Shown here piece by piece: positions 41,489 through 50,394 of a stretch of 64,000 bases of DNA. Position 1 is the first letter of the stretch; each line of letters begins with the position of its first letter. The stretch is from JAHELQ01 sp964491915 (GTDB lineage Bacteria > Acidobacteriota > Aminicenantia > UBA2199). Under the pieces are notes generated by a model that was not told the origin of the DNA, did no database searches, and saw nothing but the letters and a program-made list of their open reading frames with translations. The stretch is from contig CAZBHS010000001.1 in the NCBI GenBank assembly GCA_964491915.1, forward strand, positions 62,001-126,000. The letters are read 5' to 3'. Made by a program: the position numbers and the translations under genes.

Positions 41489-42944
41489 GCGATGGCGAAC
41501 TCAATAACGAACATATAGAGAGTTATCTCGAGGCCGGAGGCCGTTATAAAGGGATTTTAGGGTGGATTTTTTCCACCGATCACAAGCGGATCGGTATCTT
41601 GTATTTGGTCTCTTTGTTAACTTTTTTTCTGGTTGGCGTGTCGATCGGAATCGTGATGCGGTTGGAATTGATCGCTCCGGGGCCCACCATTGTGGAGCCT
41701 AATACCTACAATGCGTTGTTTACCCTGCATGGGGTGATCATGATTTTCCTCTTCATCATTCCGGGAATCCCGGCGGCATTGGGGAATTTTTTCCTGCCTA
41801 TTCAGATCGGCGCTCCTGATGTGGCGTTCCCCCGGCTGAACTTGTTGTCGTGGTGGCTGTATATGATTGGAGCTGCCATTGCTTTGTCCTCCTTGTTCGC
41901 CGGGGGAGGTCCGCCGGATACCGGCTGGACCTTTTACGCCCCCTACAGTATCCGCACCGGAACCAATGTGGTGTTGGCCACCCCGATTCTCAGCATCACT
42001 CTCTTGCTGGTGGTGGAGCGGTGGTTGAATCTCGGACTCTTTGATCCGGCCAAAGGGGGGACCCGCTACTCTATCAGCACCTCTTCTGGATATACTCACA
42101 TCCGGCTGTTTACATCATGATTCTACCGGCCATGGGGGTGATATCGGAAATCATCCCCACCTTCAGCCGCAAAAAGATTTACGGCTACAAAGCGATTGTC
42201 ATCTCGAGTTTGGCCATCGCTTTTGTGGGCTATCTGGTGTGGGGCCATCACATGTATACCAGCGGTATGAGCGATACCGCCCGGTGGGTGTTTTCCCTAT
42301 TGACTTTTATTGTGGCCATTCCCAGCGGCGTCAAGGTATTCAATTGGATTGCCACCATGTACAAGGGGGCCATCGATATTTCACCGCCCATGCTCTTTGC
42401 CCTCACCTTTATCTTTCTCTTCAGTATCGGCGGGTTGACCGGTTTGGTGATCGGAGCCCTGGCAACGGATGTCCATATGCACGACACCTATTTTATTGTG
42501 GGGCATTTTCATTATGTGATGTTCGGCGGAACCGGGTTCGCGTTGTTCGCGGCGCTGCTTTATTGGTTGCCTAAAATGACGGGGCGCATGTATCGCACCC
42601 TTCCGGTGGTGCGCAGTTGGTTCTTGATATTTGTGGGCTTCAATATGCTCTACTTCTCGATGCTGGTGCTGGGGTGGATGGGTATGCCTCGACGGTATTT
42701 CGACTATTTGCCGCGATTCCACACCCTGCATTTGGTATCCACCGTCGGATCCTGGATCCTGGCGGCGGGACTCGTCTATTTTATGGTCGCCTTGCTCCGT
42801 TCGCTCAAGCATGGAACGCCGGCGACGGGCAATCCCTGGGGCGGCACCACCCTTGCATGGAAGACATCCTCGCCTCCGCCCAAAGAGAATTTCCTGACGC
42901 CGCCGGTGGTGGAACATGGACCCTATCACTACGAGGGAGGCTGA
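41485..42944 (+). pseudogene. coxA: Cytochrome c oxidase subunit I, frameshifted and internally deleted
   Basis: Heme-copper oxidase subunit I, reduces oxygen to water. All six metal-binding histidines are recoverable: TLHGVIMIF, the YSHPAVY pair, VWGHHMYTSG, and GHFHYVMFGG. Two defects are visible. First, near 41970 the sequence passes from GTNVV straight to LATPILSIT, skipping about 50 residues (TM V-VI region); a repeated GTGGTGTTGG-type sequence at the junction suggests a short-overlap collapse. Second, within the G run at 42055-42060 one base is missing: restoring it turns TRYSISTSS into DPLLYQHLFWIYSHP, joining the frame ending at 42120 to the one starting at 42117. Calls of two separate short genes here would be wrong. 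Confidence 0.85.
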
Positions 42945-42949
42945 AAACC

Positions 42950-43975
42950 ATGACCTCGCATCGTGACCAGACAGGCTCGCGGATCGGGATGTGGATCTTT
43001 TTATTCACGGAGATTCCCGATCCACTTACCGATATTTCCTACGGCCCATACGCGGTTATTTCCCCGGATATCGCCGGGGACAGGGGGATTGCCCAGGGAG
43101 ATATCGTGCGGTTCGATGGGGAGTTCGGCCTAATGGAATTGCCGGCGGTGTTCGGACGGGGAATCGCCGCCGGCACAATCGTCGTGCCGGTGGAATTCTC
43201 GAAGTGTTTCACCCTGCCCGCCGATCCAATCACCGGAGAATGGTGTCTGTCCCTTCACCATGTAACGACGACGAGAACCGGATTGAAGATCCGGCTCCCG
43301 GTTCTCAGTGGGGCGACAGCAACCGGCGGTAGAGGATTGTTGCCTGAAGCCACTCATCATACCCTATACCCGCCGCCTGAACATAAAGACTACCGTTGGG
43401 GCTTCGCCTCCTACTTTGTGGCCGGAGCCATCTTTTCCGGGACCGCCATGGTGATCACCCTCACTGTGCCGATGCGAAAGATTCTCGGCATCCGCTCTTA
43501 CATCACCGTCGATCATTACGAGAATATCGCCAAAATTTTACTGGTGACCTCGTTGATTGTCACCTTCTCCTACATCGTGGAATTGGCGTTGGCATTCTAT
43601 AGCGGCAACCTATTTGAGATTACGGTCTTCAAATACCGCATGTTTGGGGACTACAAGTACTTCTATTGGTTGATGACCCTCTGCAACGTGGTGTTGCCGT
43701 TGACGCTGTTTGTGCGCAAACTGCGGCGCAGCATCGGCTACTTGTTCGGCCTGTCATTGCTGGTGAATGTGGGGATGTGGCTGGAGAGGTTTATCATCAT
43801 CGTCACCTCATTGGCAAAGGAGTTCAATCCCTATTCGTGGGGGACCTATTCGCCGTCGCTGGTGGAGATCGGTATCAGTATCGGCAGCTTCGGTATGTTT
43901 TTCACCTTTTTCCTCATATTCTCCAAAGTCTTGCCGGTGCTGTCGATGGCGGAAATCAAGGAGGAGAGATCATGA
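42950..43975 (+). pseudogene. In-frame chimera of coxC, actB and actC pieces
   Basis: Three proteins are fused in one frame. Residues 1-22 (RIGMWIFLFTEI) are the start of cytochrome oxidase subunit III. From about 43010 (PDPLTDISYGPYAVISP to YPPPEHKDYRWG) it is the molybdopterin-domain end of ActB. Near 43400 it switches to the C-terminal half of ActC, the NrfD-type quinone-binding membrane subunit: YFVAGAIFSGTAMVITLTVPMRKILG, NVGMWLERFIIIVTSL and SWGTYSPSLVEI. Missing are most of coxC, coxD, actA, most of actB including its Fe-S part, and the first half of actC. The junction at 43010-43015 (GAGATT) fits both parents. A real hybrid protein is very unlikely. Confidence 0.75.
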
Positions 43976-44021
43976 GCCGCGAGTACCGGTTCGACGAAAA
44001 AGAAGAGTTTCTACAAGGAGG
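43972..44021 (+). pseudogene. actD 5' fragment
   Basis: The ATG at 43972 overlaps the actC stop by four bases, the usual coupling in act operons, and encodes about 16 residues (MSREYRFDEKEEFLQGG) before the sequence changes to foreign DNA near 44022. This is taken to be the ActD (DUF3341) start from its position; the fragment is too short to identify by itself. Confidence 0.4.
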
Positions 44022-44208
44022 TATCGGGCGATCAGCTCCACGTCCTCGGTCCGCTCCCGAAGAGGCGGGATGTGGATCGGGACGACGCGCAGGCGGTAGT
44101 AGAGGTCCTCGCGGAAGCGCCCCGTCCGCACCGCTTCCTTCGGATCGCGGTTCGTCGCGGCGACGATGCGCGCGTCGAGCGGCCGCGGCGTGCTCTCCCC
44201 CACGCGCT
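44022..44208 (-). other. Foreign high-GC fragment encoding part of a sigma54 activator (NtrC-type)
   Basis: The minus strand encodes an open segment with RIVAATNRDPKEAVRTGRFREDLYYRLRV and IPPLRERTEDVELIARY, the AAA+ sensor-I region of NtrC-family sigma54 activators. It covers only about 60 residues, is open at both ends, and its GC content is roughly 70 percent by eye, against about 50 percent around it. It interrupts the actD region and abuts the N gap. It is almost certainly sequence from another genome joined during assembly, not a gene of this locus. Confidence 0.8.
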
Positions 44209-44218
44209 NNNNNNNNNN
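44209..44218. other. Assembly gap (10 Ns)
   Basis: Ten undetermined bases. Ten is often used as a placeholder, so the true distance across the gap is not known. Any protein translated across it is an artefact. Confidence 0.99.
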
Positions 44219-44349
44219 ATGTGTCGGTGATGACTCCGTATCATGTCCACGAGGCGGAGCATTTGCTCAAAGCCGCTCCCAGCCCCCTCAAGTATTTCGC
44301 TCTCGCCGGAGGTATTGCTGGATTTGGCTTTTGGTTCTTTTTGCCGTGA
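44219..44349 (+). pseudogene. actD-like (DUF3341) fragment
   Basis: Directly after the gap, one frame reads VSVMTPYHVHEAEHLLKAAP and then SPLKYFALAGGIAGFGF. This matches the ActD pattern of a 'TPxPxHxxExxL' segment followed by a short loop and the first membrane helix. It stops at 44347. The second helix is missing, and the next frame is ActF. ActD is a membrane-anchored subunit of alternative complex III. Confidence 0.55.
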
Positions 44350-44854
44350 TAGGGATTTTTATCGCGGACACGCTTCTATCACCGAAGCAGGATGCGTCGC
44401 TGCTGTTGGTCTTATTGTTCTGGTCTGCCGTGGGGCAGGGGATCATCGCGCGGTTCTTTATTTGGCAAGCTTCGTCGCCGGCCAATCCTTCGCCGCTATC
44501 GCCGCTTCCATCCTATTCCGGCGCAACAAAGAGACATTCGCTTCGATTTTCAAAGACACGCCGGTATTGCTCATGGGGTTCGCCCTACTATGGGCCGGCC
44601 TGTTCTATTCCCAATACCTGGTGATCTGGTACGGCAACATCCCCGAAGAGGTCTCGTTCCTGGAGAAACGACTCTCTCTTCCAACACACCAATATCTCGG
44701 CCTCTATGTCCTCACCTCCCTCTTCATAATCCCCTTCATCATCCTCACTCCAGCAACGACAATCGCGCCAATCCCAACCATCATCCTCTTCATCCTCTTC
44801 ACCATCCCCTTCGCCTTCCTACTTTTCCGGCAAACGACCACGAGTGAATCCTAA
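44321..44854 (+). pseudogene. actF fragment, frameshifted
   Basis: ActF is a membrane subunit of alternative complex III. The C-terminal half is clear: SIFKDTPVLLMGFALLWAGL, then FYSQYLVIWYGNIPEEVSFL, and a further two membrane helices to the stop at 44852-44854. The upstream part (VLFAVIGIFIADTLLSP and LLFWSAVGQGIIA) lies in another frame; a one-base shift near 44450 joins GIIA to VLYLASFVAGQS. ActF N-terminal helices and ActE are missing. The last 30 residues are unusually Thr/Ile/Pro-rich. Confidence 0.6.
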
Positions 44855-44904
44855 GGGTGATGTTTTTTTGAATTTGTGTTATATTTTTAGTGGGGTGAAT
44901 GATA

Positions 44905-45477
44905 ATGGAGAAGACTTTATTGGTTGTCGAGCGGGAGCAGTGGCGGAGATGGTTGGAGGAGAACCATGCTTCGGAGAGGGAAATCTGGTTGATATATCAT
45001 AAACAGCATACGGGGAAGCCGAGAATTCCGTATGGCGACGCAGTGGAGGAGGCAATCTGTTTCGGCTGGATCGATAGTATTGTCAAGCGGATTGACGACG
45101 ATCGCTTCATGCAAAAATTTACCTGCCGGACCAATAAGAACAAATGGTCGGAGCTCAATGTTAAACGGGCCAAAAAAATGATCGCCGCCGGCAAGATGAC
45201 TCCCGCCGGCCAAACGATGATTCCCCCAGAGATTCTAGATGGAACCGTCAAACCAGAGCCCCCTGTCAAAAAGCGCGAAGCCCCCATGCCAATAGAGTTA
45301 GAACAACGACTCGACCAAAATCCGATAGCCCTCGAAAACTTCTCGCATCTTCCTCCCTCCCAACAAAAGAACTACAAACTCTGGATCGGCACAGCAAAGA
45401 AACCCGAAACCCGCATCAAACGAGCCGACGAAGCCATCCAACTGCTGAACGAAAACAAACCGTTGGGTTTAAAATAA
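44905..45477 (+). CDS. YdeI/OmpD-associated family protein
   Basis: A 190-residue protein of the YdeI-like (OmdA, PF13376) family: WRRWLEENHASEREIWLIYHKQHTGKPRIPYGDAVEEAICFGWIDS is the diagnostic stretch, followed by RFMQKFTCRTNKNKWSELN. Residues 140-190 (LPPSQQKNYKLWIGTAKKPETRIKRADEAIQLL) are the C-terminal helical half. Function is uncertain; some members were linked to resistance to cationic peptides. I start at ATG 44905, nine bases after GGGG; an ATG at 44899 is only three bases from it. It has no coding partner. Confidence 0.85.
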   Translation: MEKTLLVVEREQWRRWLEENHASEREIWLIYHKQHTGKPRIPYGDAVEEAICFGWIDSIVKRIDDDRFMQKFTCRTNKNKWSELNVKRAKKMIAAGKMTPAGQTMIPPEILDGTVKPEPPVKKREAPMPIELEQRLDQNPIALENFSHLPPSQQKNYKLWIGTAKKPETRIKRADEAIQLLNENKPLGLK

Positions 45478-45517
45478 CACATCGATACAAAAGTAAAAAT
45501 TCAGACGGAATTCTGAC

Positions 45518-45545
45518 TTGACAATGGCGGAAATCCGGGTAAAAT
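45518..45545 (+). promoter_or_regulatory. Promoter placing transcription start at the DUF4143 ATG
   Basis: A perfect TTGACA at 45518-45523 and TAAAAT at 45540-45545 are 16 bases apart. Transcription would begin at about 45552, the A of the ATG, so the mRNA is predicted to be leaderless. No ribosome site is visible. Confidence 0.6.
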
Positions 45546-45551
45546 GGTTTT

Positions 45552-46790
45552 ATGTTAGTCAAAAGAGGGATTTTAAAGGATATTTCAAAATGGATACCTC
45601 GGGATGAGGTTATTATTCTGACTGGCCCGCGGCAGAGTGGGAAGACGTCGATATTGAAGATGATCGAGAGGGATCTCGAGGAGAGGGGAGAAAAGGTCTT
45701 TTTCTTCAATATGGAGGATTTTGAGATTCTTCATTACCTAAACCAGTCTCCAGCGAACCTTTTAAGCCTTTTGAACAAGAAAAACGGGCGCAAGGTATTT
45801 GTCTTTCTTGACGAAGTTCAATATCTGGACAATCCCACTAATTTTCTCAAATACATTCATGATGAATACAAAGATAGCACCAAACTGGTAGTATCAGGCT
45901 CTTCCGCGATTTATATCGATAAAAAATTCAAGGATTCGCTGGCGGGCCGCAAACGGATTTTTCAAATTCTTCCCCTTGATTTTTCAGACTTTCTCCTCTT
46001 CAAGGGGGCGGATGATCTGCTGCCGATGGCGAATTCGTTTCTTTCCTTTCAGGGATCCATTCCTGAAGATACAAATCCAATTCAGCGAAAAAGGCTCGAG
46101 TCGCTTCTAGAAGAGTATATGGTCTGGGGCGGGTATCCTAAGGTGGTTATGGAAAATGACCGGGGAATAAAGATTGAATTACTGCAAGAGATTTTGCATT
46201 CTTATGTCAAGAAGGATATTGATGAGGCCGATATTCGTTCGCCGGAGAAATTTCTGTTCTTGATGAAGATCTTTGCCGATCAGGTCGGATCATTGGTGAA
46301 TGAAAACGAGCTATCCATCACTTTGGGAATGTCCAGCACCGCTGTCAAACATTATATCTATATTATGAAGAAATCCTTTCATATCAAGATTGTGGAGCCT
46401 TTCTTCCTCAATACGAGAAAAGAGATTACCAAGATGCCGAAGGTGTATTATTTTGACAATGGCCTGAGGAATGTAGTGCTGAATCTCTTTGAACCGATCG
46501 CTTTGAGGGTGGACAGGGGAAAATTGTTTGAGAATACTGTTTTCAAATTGCTGGTGGACCATTTTGGTATGGACTCTATTAGGTTTTGGCGGTCCCAGGC
46601 GCAAAGTGAAGTTGATTTTATCGTAGATAGGGAGAAACTCGCGTTTGAGGTCAAGTATAATGCGGGATTACTGAAAAAGGGTAAGTACACGGGATTTATG
46701 AATCAGTATCCGGACTTCGAGTTTCACCTGGTTTTCCATCAGGGAAACTCCGGTTTGAACGTTGAAGGTATTGAGATGCTGCAAATATAA
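45552..46790 (+). CDS. AAA_14/DUF4143 ATPase
   Basis: A 412-residue protein. The N-terminal ATPase has the P-loop TGPRQSGKTSILKMI (residues 24-38) and Walker B VFVFLDEVQYL near 90, with the arginine-type motif SGSSAIYI and the LAGRKRIFQILPLDFSDFL segment of the AAA_14 family. From about residue 210 the DUF4143 domain has ITLGMSSTAVKHYI (winged-helix-like) and the PD-(D/E)XK-like end FWRSQAQSEVDFIV...LAFEVKYNA. Such genes are common, strain-variable and of unproven function. No ribosome site is seen; the promoter lies so close that the transcript may be leaderless. Confidence 0.88.
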   Translation: MLVKRGILKDISKWIPRDEVIILTGPRQSGKTSILKMIERDLEERGEKVFFFNMEDFEILHYLNQSPANLLSLLNKKNGRKVFVFLDEVQYLDNPTNFLKYIHDEYKDSTKLVVSGSSAIYIDKKFKDSLAGRKRIFQILPLDFSDFLLFKGADDLLPMANSFLSFQGSIPEDTNPIQRKRLESLLEEYMVWGGYPKVVMENDRGIKIELLQEILHSYVKKDIDEADIRSPEKFLFLMKIFADQVGSLVNENELSITLGMSSTAVKHYIYIMKKSFHIKIVEPFFLNTRKEITKMPKVYYFDNGLRNVVLNLFEPIALRVDRGKLFENTVFKLLVDHFGMDSIRFWRSQAQSEVDFIVDREKLAFEVKYNAGLLKKGKYTGFMNQYPDFEFHLVFHQGNSGLNVEGIEMLQI

Positions 46791-46825
46791 TTTCTCTCTT
46801 CTTCACTTTCAATGGTGTTTGGGTG

Positions 46826-46855
46826 TTGCGGAAAAGGGGGCTTTCCATGTATAAT
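46826..46855 (+). promoter_or_regulatory. Promoter placing transcription start at the antiporter ATG
   Basis: TTGCGG at 46826-46831 and a perfect TATAAT at 46850-46855 are 18 bases apart. The ATG at 46861 begins five bases after the -10 element, which places it at the expected transcription start. This suggests a second leaderless mRNA. Confidence 0.5.
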
Positions 46856-46860
46856 CAGGG

Positions 46861-47817
46861 ATGCTTTTAGATATCGTTTTATTGATTGTGGGCTTCGGTT
46901 TCGTCATCAAGGGGGCGGACCTTCTTATCGACGGCGCTTCGTCGCTGGCCAAACGGTTCTCCATTCCTGAAATTGTAATTGGTCTAACCATCGTCGCCTT
47001 CGGCACCAGCGCCCCCGAGCTGGTGGTCAACATCTTCGCCTCATTACGGCATTCCAATGAAATGGTGCTCGGCAACATCATCGGCAGCAATGCCTTCAAT
47101 TCCCTGTTGATTCTCGGCATCGCAGGCCTGATCTATCCTATCGCGGTTCAGAAAACAACCGTGTGGCGCGAGATTCCCTTCTCTCTGGCGGCGGTATTGG
47201 TTCTATTTTTTATGGCCAATGACAATATGTTCGGCGATGACGGCCCCGAGCAGATTTCGCGGACCGACGGTATGATCTTGCTGGTGTTTTTCGCGTTGTT
47301 CCTATTGTATGTTTTTTTCATTTCCAAAGACAAGTCCGAAGAAATGCATGATGTCGAAGTCTTTTCGATGACAAAAACCGTGATCTTCATCGTGCTTGGC
47401 CTGGTCGGACTCTTTCTTGGCGGACAAATGGTGGTGGATCACGCCGTCAATATCGCCCGCTTCCTGGAGGTCAGCGAAAAACTCATCGCCCTCACCATTG
47501 TCTCCGGCGGGACATCGCTGCCTGAGTTGGTGACCAGCGCTGTGGCGGCGACGAAGAAACGCTGCGATATGGCGGTGGGGAATATCGTAGGGTCCAATAT
47601 ATTCAATATTTTACTTGTGATGGGAAGCAGCTCTGTCGTCTATCCGGTGGCGTTCAAGCGGATATTCAATATTGATATCGCGGTGGTGGCCGGATCCGCG
47701 GCCTTTCTTTTTCTCACCATGTTCACAGGAAAGAAGCGCAAACTGGATCGTTGGGAAGCTGTGATTCTTCTTATCGCTTACGTCGGCTACATGTATTTTG
47801 TCATCGGACGCAAGTAA
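46861..47817 (+). CDS. Na+/Ca2+-type cation antiporter (CaCA family)
   Basis: A 318-residue membrane antiporter, near the usual size of YrbG/CaCA prokaryotic exchangers. The two inverted alpha repeats carry the ion-binding motifs FGTSAPELVV...LGNIIGSNAFN (near residues 40-82) and GGTSLPELVTSAVAA...VGNIVGSNIFN (about 218-255). Ten hydrophobic helices are apparent. The start matches family members (LLDIVLLIVGFGFVIKGADLLIDGAS). It stops at 47817, directly against the Lon gene's stop at 47818. Confidence 0.93.
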   Translation: MLLDIVLLIVGFGFVIKGADLLIDGASSLAKRFSIPEIVIGLTIVAFGTSAPELVVNIFASLRHSNEMVLGNIIGSNAFNSLLILGIAGLIYPIAVQKTTVWREIPFSLAAVLVLFFMANDNMFGDDGPEQISRTDGMILLVFFALFLLYVFFISKDKSEEMHDVEVFSMTKTVIFIVLGLVGLFLGGQMVVDHAVNIARFLEVSEKLIALTIVSGGTSLPELVTSAVAATKKRCDMAVGNIVGSNIFNILLVMGSSSVVYPVAFKRIFNIDIAVVAGSAAFLFLTMFTGKKRKLDRWEAVILLIAYVGYMYFVIGRK

Positions 47818-50247
47818 TCATCTGAAATTCTTCCACTTGTCGGCGTAATTCATGAGTTTGCGGTCCACCAGATTAAAGATTGTCCCGTCTTCATAGGTCC
47901 CGTCATCTTGCAGTTCGCCGGCTTTGTAGCCTGTTAGAATCTCGATTCCTTGCTCGATAGTCTCGACAGCGTAAATGTGGAATTTCTTTTGGCCCACAGC
48001 ATCCACCACCTCTTGTCTGAGCATCAAGTCTTTGACATTCTGGTGGGGGACCATGACTCCCTGGTTGCCGTTTAGACCCCTGGATTTGCAAACGTCGAAG
48101 AAGCCTTCGATCTTCTGGTTGGCGCCGCCGATGGGCTGGATTTCCCCCTTCTGGTTGACGGAACCGGTGACAGCGATCTCCTGGCGGATTGGAATCTCGG
48201 ATAAAGCCGAGAGCAGCGCGTAGATTTCAGTGGACGATGCGGAATCGCCGTCCACCCCGCCGTAAGATTGTTCGAAGCATAAACTGGCGCTGACGGCCAA
48301 AGGTTTGTCCTGGGCGAATCGTTGGCGCAAGAATCCCGAAAGAATCAACACGCCTTTGTCATGAATGCGGCCGCTCAATTCGGCTTCCCGCTCGATATTG
48401 ATGATCCCGGAATCTCCCACGCTGGCGTTGGCGGTGATGCGGGCGGGCTTTCCGAATGAGTAATCGCCCATATTGTACACCGACAATCCGTTCACCTGTC
48501 CTATTTCAACCCCCTCGGTATCGATCATGATGGAGCCGTCGTCTATCATTTCCTGGAGTTTTTCCTCCATCAAACGGGACCGGTCGATTTTTTCCTCGAT
48601 GGTTTTTTGCACATGTTTTTCCGTGATGGTCTTTTTACCGTCTTTGCGGCACCAATAATTGGCTTCGCGGATCACATCCGCCACATCGTTGAATTGAGTG
48701 GAGAGTTTATCCTGCTTGCCCGCCAGCCTCACGCCATATTCCAAAATACGGCCGACAGCCTTGTTGTTCATTGGTTGGAGGTCTTCCGTATCGATAATAC
48801 GGGTGACAAAATTGGCGTAATCATTGACACTTTTATCGTCGAGTTTCATAGCCGAGTCAAAATCGGCTCTCAATTTGAAAATCTTCTTGAAATCCTCGTC
48901 CCGGCTGTAGAGCAATTGGTAGATATGTGTGTCGCCCACAATGGCGACCTTCACATCGATATCGATGGGTTCCGGCTTGAGGGCCGAGAGGGATATCATG
49001 TACATGCTCTGGTAGTTCTGGATCTCCACCTTGCGGTTCCTGAGCATCCGTTTGAATGTGGGCCATATATTGGGCTCCATTAATAAGTCCAACGCTTCCA
49101 CAACTAAAAAACCTCCGTCCGCTTTCAAGAGGGAACCTGCTTTGATCTTGGTGAAATCAGTGCGGGTTCTACCTCCGGGATCGGCGGTTAGTTCGATGGT
49201 GCCGAACAGATTGGCGAAAGTGGGGGAGGTCTCGACGATCACCGGCGCCTCTTTGGCTCCACAATTGTCTACCAGCAGGTTGACCCTATATTCCAGGAAT
49301 GGATCGCCGTTCTTGACCGGCGCGCCGTCCGGCGGCGTTGATTGGGATTTCGCTTTCTGAAATTTCTTGAGGTCTGTCAGGATATTGTCCGACACCTCTT
49401 CGAGATATTCCACCACCGCTTTGTTTTTATAGCCATTCTTGATGTCTTTGATCTGATTTTTGATGGCCGGCTCGACAGACTCTTTGTCAAGATTGCGGAG
49501 TTTTGCTGAAGCTTTTTTGTCCATTTCAGCCACTTGCTTGAGAACATCCTCCATTTTTTCAGATAATTCATGCTGGATGGTTTCCAGTTTATCGATTTCT
49601 TCGCGGGTAATCTTTTTCTCTTGCTCCATCAATGCCAGTTTATCGAAATTGACTGCCTGACCTTCGATGACCGGAAGGACGCCGGGGCGGGTCATCGTAC
49701 CGTATTGCATCTGGATAATGGCGAATCCTTTTTTGGAGACTTCAACTTCGAAAGTCTTTAGTATTTCTTTTTGCTTTGCTTTGACCTTTTCGATTATTTC
49801 CTTCCGTTTTTGCTGGTAGTCTTCGCTTTCAAATATGGCCGGGATGTTCTTTTGCATGTCTTCGACCAGTTCTTCCATATCCTTTTTGAACGCGCCTCCT
49901 TGACTGGCGGGCAAACGAATCAGTCTCGGGCTATCGGGATTTTTGAAATTGTACACATATAATTTATCGTCGGGTATGTTATCGAGCCGTTGAGATTCCT
50001 TGATCAGGCAGTTGATGGCAGTCTTTCGGCCTGTTCCCACCCTACCGGTTACAAAAATGTTATATCCAAGGCTGTCGATATCGAACGACATTCTCAACGC
50101 GTTCAACGCTCTGTCTTGACCGATGATTTCCACGCATGCTTGAAGTTCTTTGGTGGTCTTGAATTTCAAGTCGGCGGATGAACATTGCCATCTCAAGTGT
50201 TCCGGATCTAATTCGCCAATTATTTTCGCTTTTTTTAATGCTGTCAT
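47818..50247 (-). CDS. Lon-family ATP-dependent protease with AAA_32 domain
   Basis: An 809-residue Lon-related protein of the AAA_32 type, without the classical LAN domain. The N-terminal region begins with LRWQCSSADLKFKTTKELQACVEIIGQDRALNAL and the P-loop-like GRVGTGRKTAIN. A long coiled-coil insertion (residues about 120-290) precedes the AAA core with GGFLVVEALDLLMEPNIWPTFKRMLR. The C-terminal protease domain has the catalytic Ser in GDSASS near residue 668 and Lys in ANQKIEGFF near 711. Probably degrades damaged or specific proteins. GGGAGG precedes the ATG. Confidence 0.9.
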   Translation of the reverse strand: MTALKKAKIIGELDPEHLRWQCSSADLKFKTTKELQACVEIIGQDRALNALRMSFDIDSLGYNIFVTGRVGTGRKTAINCLIKESQRLDNIPDDKLYVYNFKNPDSPRLIRLPASQGGAFKKDMEELVEDMQKNIPAIFESEDYQQKRKEIIEKVKAKQKEILKTFEVEVSKKGFAIIQMQYGTMTRPGVLPVIEGQAVNFDKLALMEQEKKITREEIDKLETIQHELSEKMEDVLKQVAEMDKKASAKLRNLDKESVEPAIKNQIKDIKNGYKNKAVVEYLEEVSDNILTDLKKFQKAKSQSTPPDGAPVKNGDPFLEYRVNLLVDNCGAKEAPVIVETSPTFANLFGTIELTADPGGRTRTDFTKIKAGSLLKADGGFLVVEALDLLMEPNIWPTFKRMLRNRKVEIQNYQSMYMISLSALKPEPIDIDVKVAIVGDTHIYQLLYSRDEDFKKIFKLRADFDSAMKLDDKSVNDYANFVTRIIDTEDLQPMNNKAVGRILEYGVRLAGKQDKLSTQFNDVADVIREANYWCRKDGKKTITEKHVQKTIEEKIDRSRLMEEKLQEMIDDGSIMIDTEGVEIGQVNGLSVYNMGDYSFGKPARITANASVGDSGIINIEREAELSGRIHDKGVLILSGFLRQRFAQDKPLAVSASLCFEQSYGGVDGDSASSTEIYALLSALSEIPIRQEIAVTGSVNQKGEIQPIGGANQKIEGFFDVCKSRGLNGNQGVMVPHQNVKDLMLRQEVVDAVGQKKFHIYAVETIEQGIEILTGYKAGELQDDGTYEDGTIFNLVDRKLMNYADKWKNFR

Positions 50248-50337
50248 GAGTGCCTCCCAAAAAATTCTCTGTTAATCGTTTTAACTAGAATAGAACAATC
50301 TTATCATAGGAAAATGAAAGGTTCAATAATTATTGAG

Positions 50338-50360
50338 AAAAAAACCCCCTGCGCCGGGGG
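50338..50360 (-). terminator. Terminator of the peptidase operon
   Basis: On the minus strand a C5/G5 stem (50345-50349 with about 50356-50360) closed over a six-base loop is followed by seven Ts (complement of 50338-50344). It lies 35 bases after the M29-type gene stop. Confidence 0.75.
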
Positions 50361-50394
50361 GGGGATGGCAACAGGGGGCAGTTTATTAAAGGGT

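Noticed and set aside
44022..44208. A native sigma54 activator gene
   Set aside because: Only a slice of the AAA+ domain is present with no start or end, GC content is foreign and it stops at the gap.
44219..44266. Proteins translated through the N gap
   Set aside because: They join unrelated sequence on the two sides of unknown bases and cannot be real.
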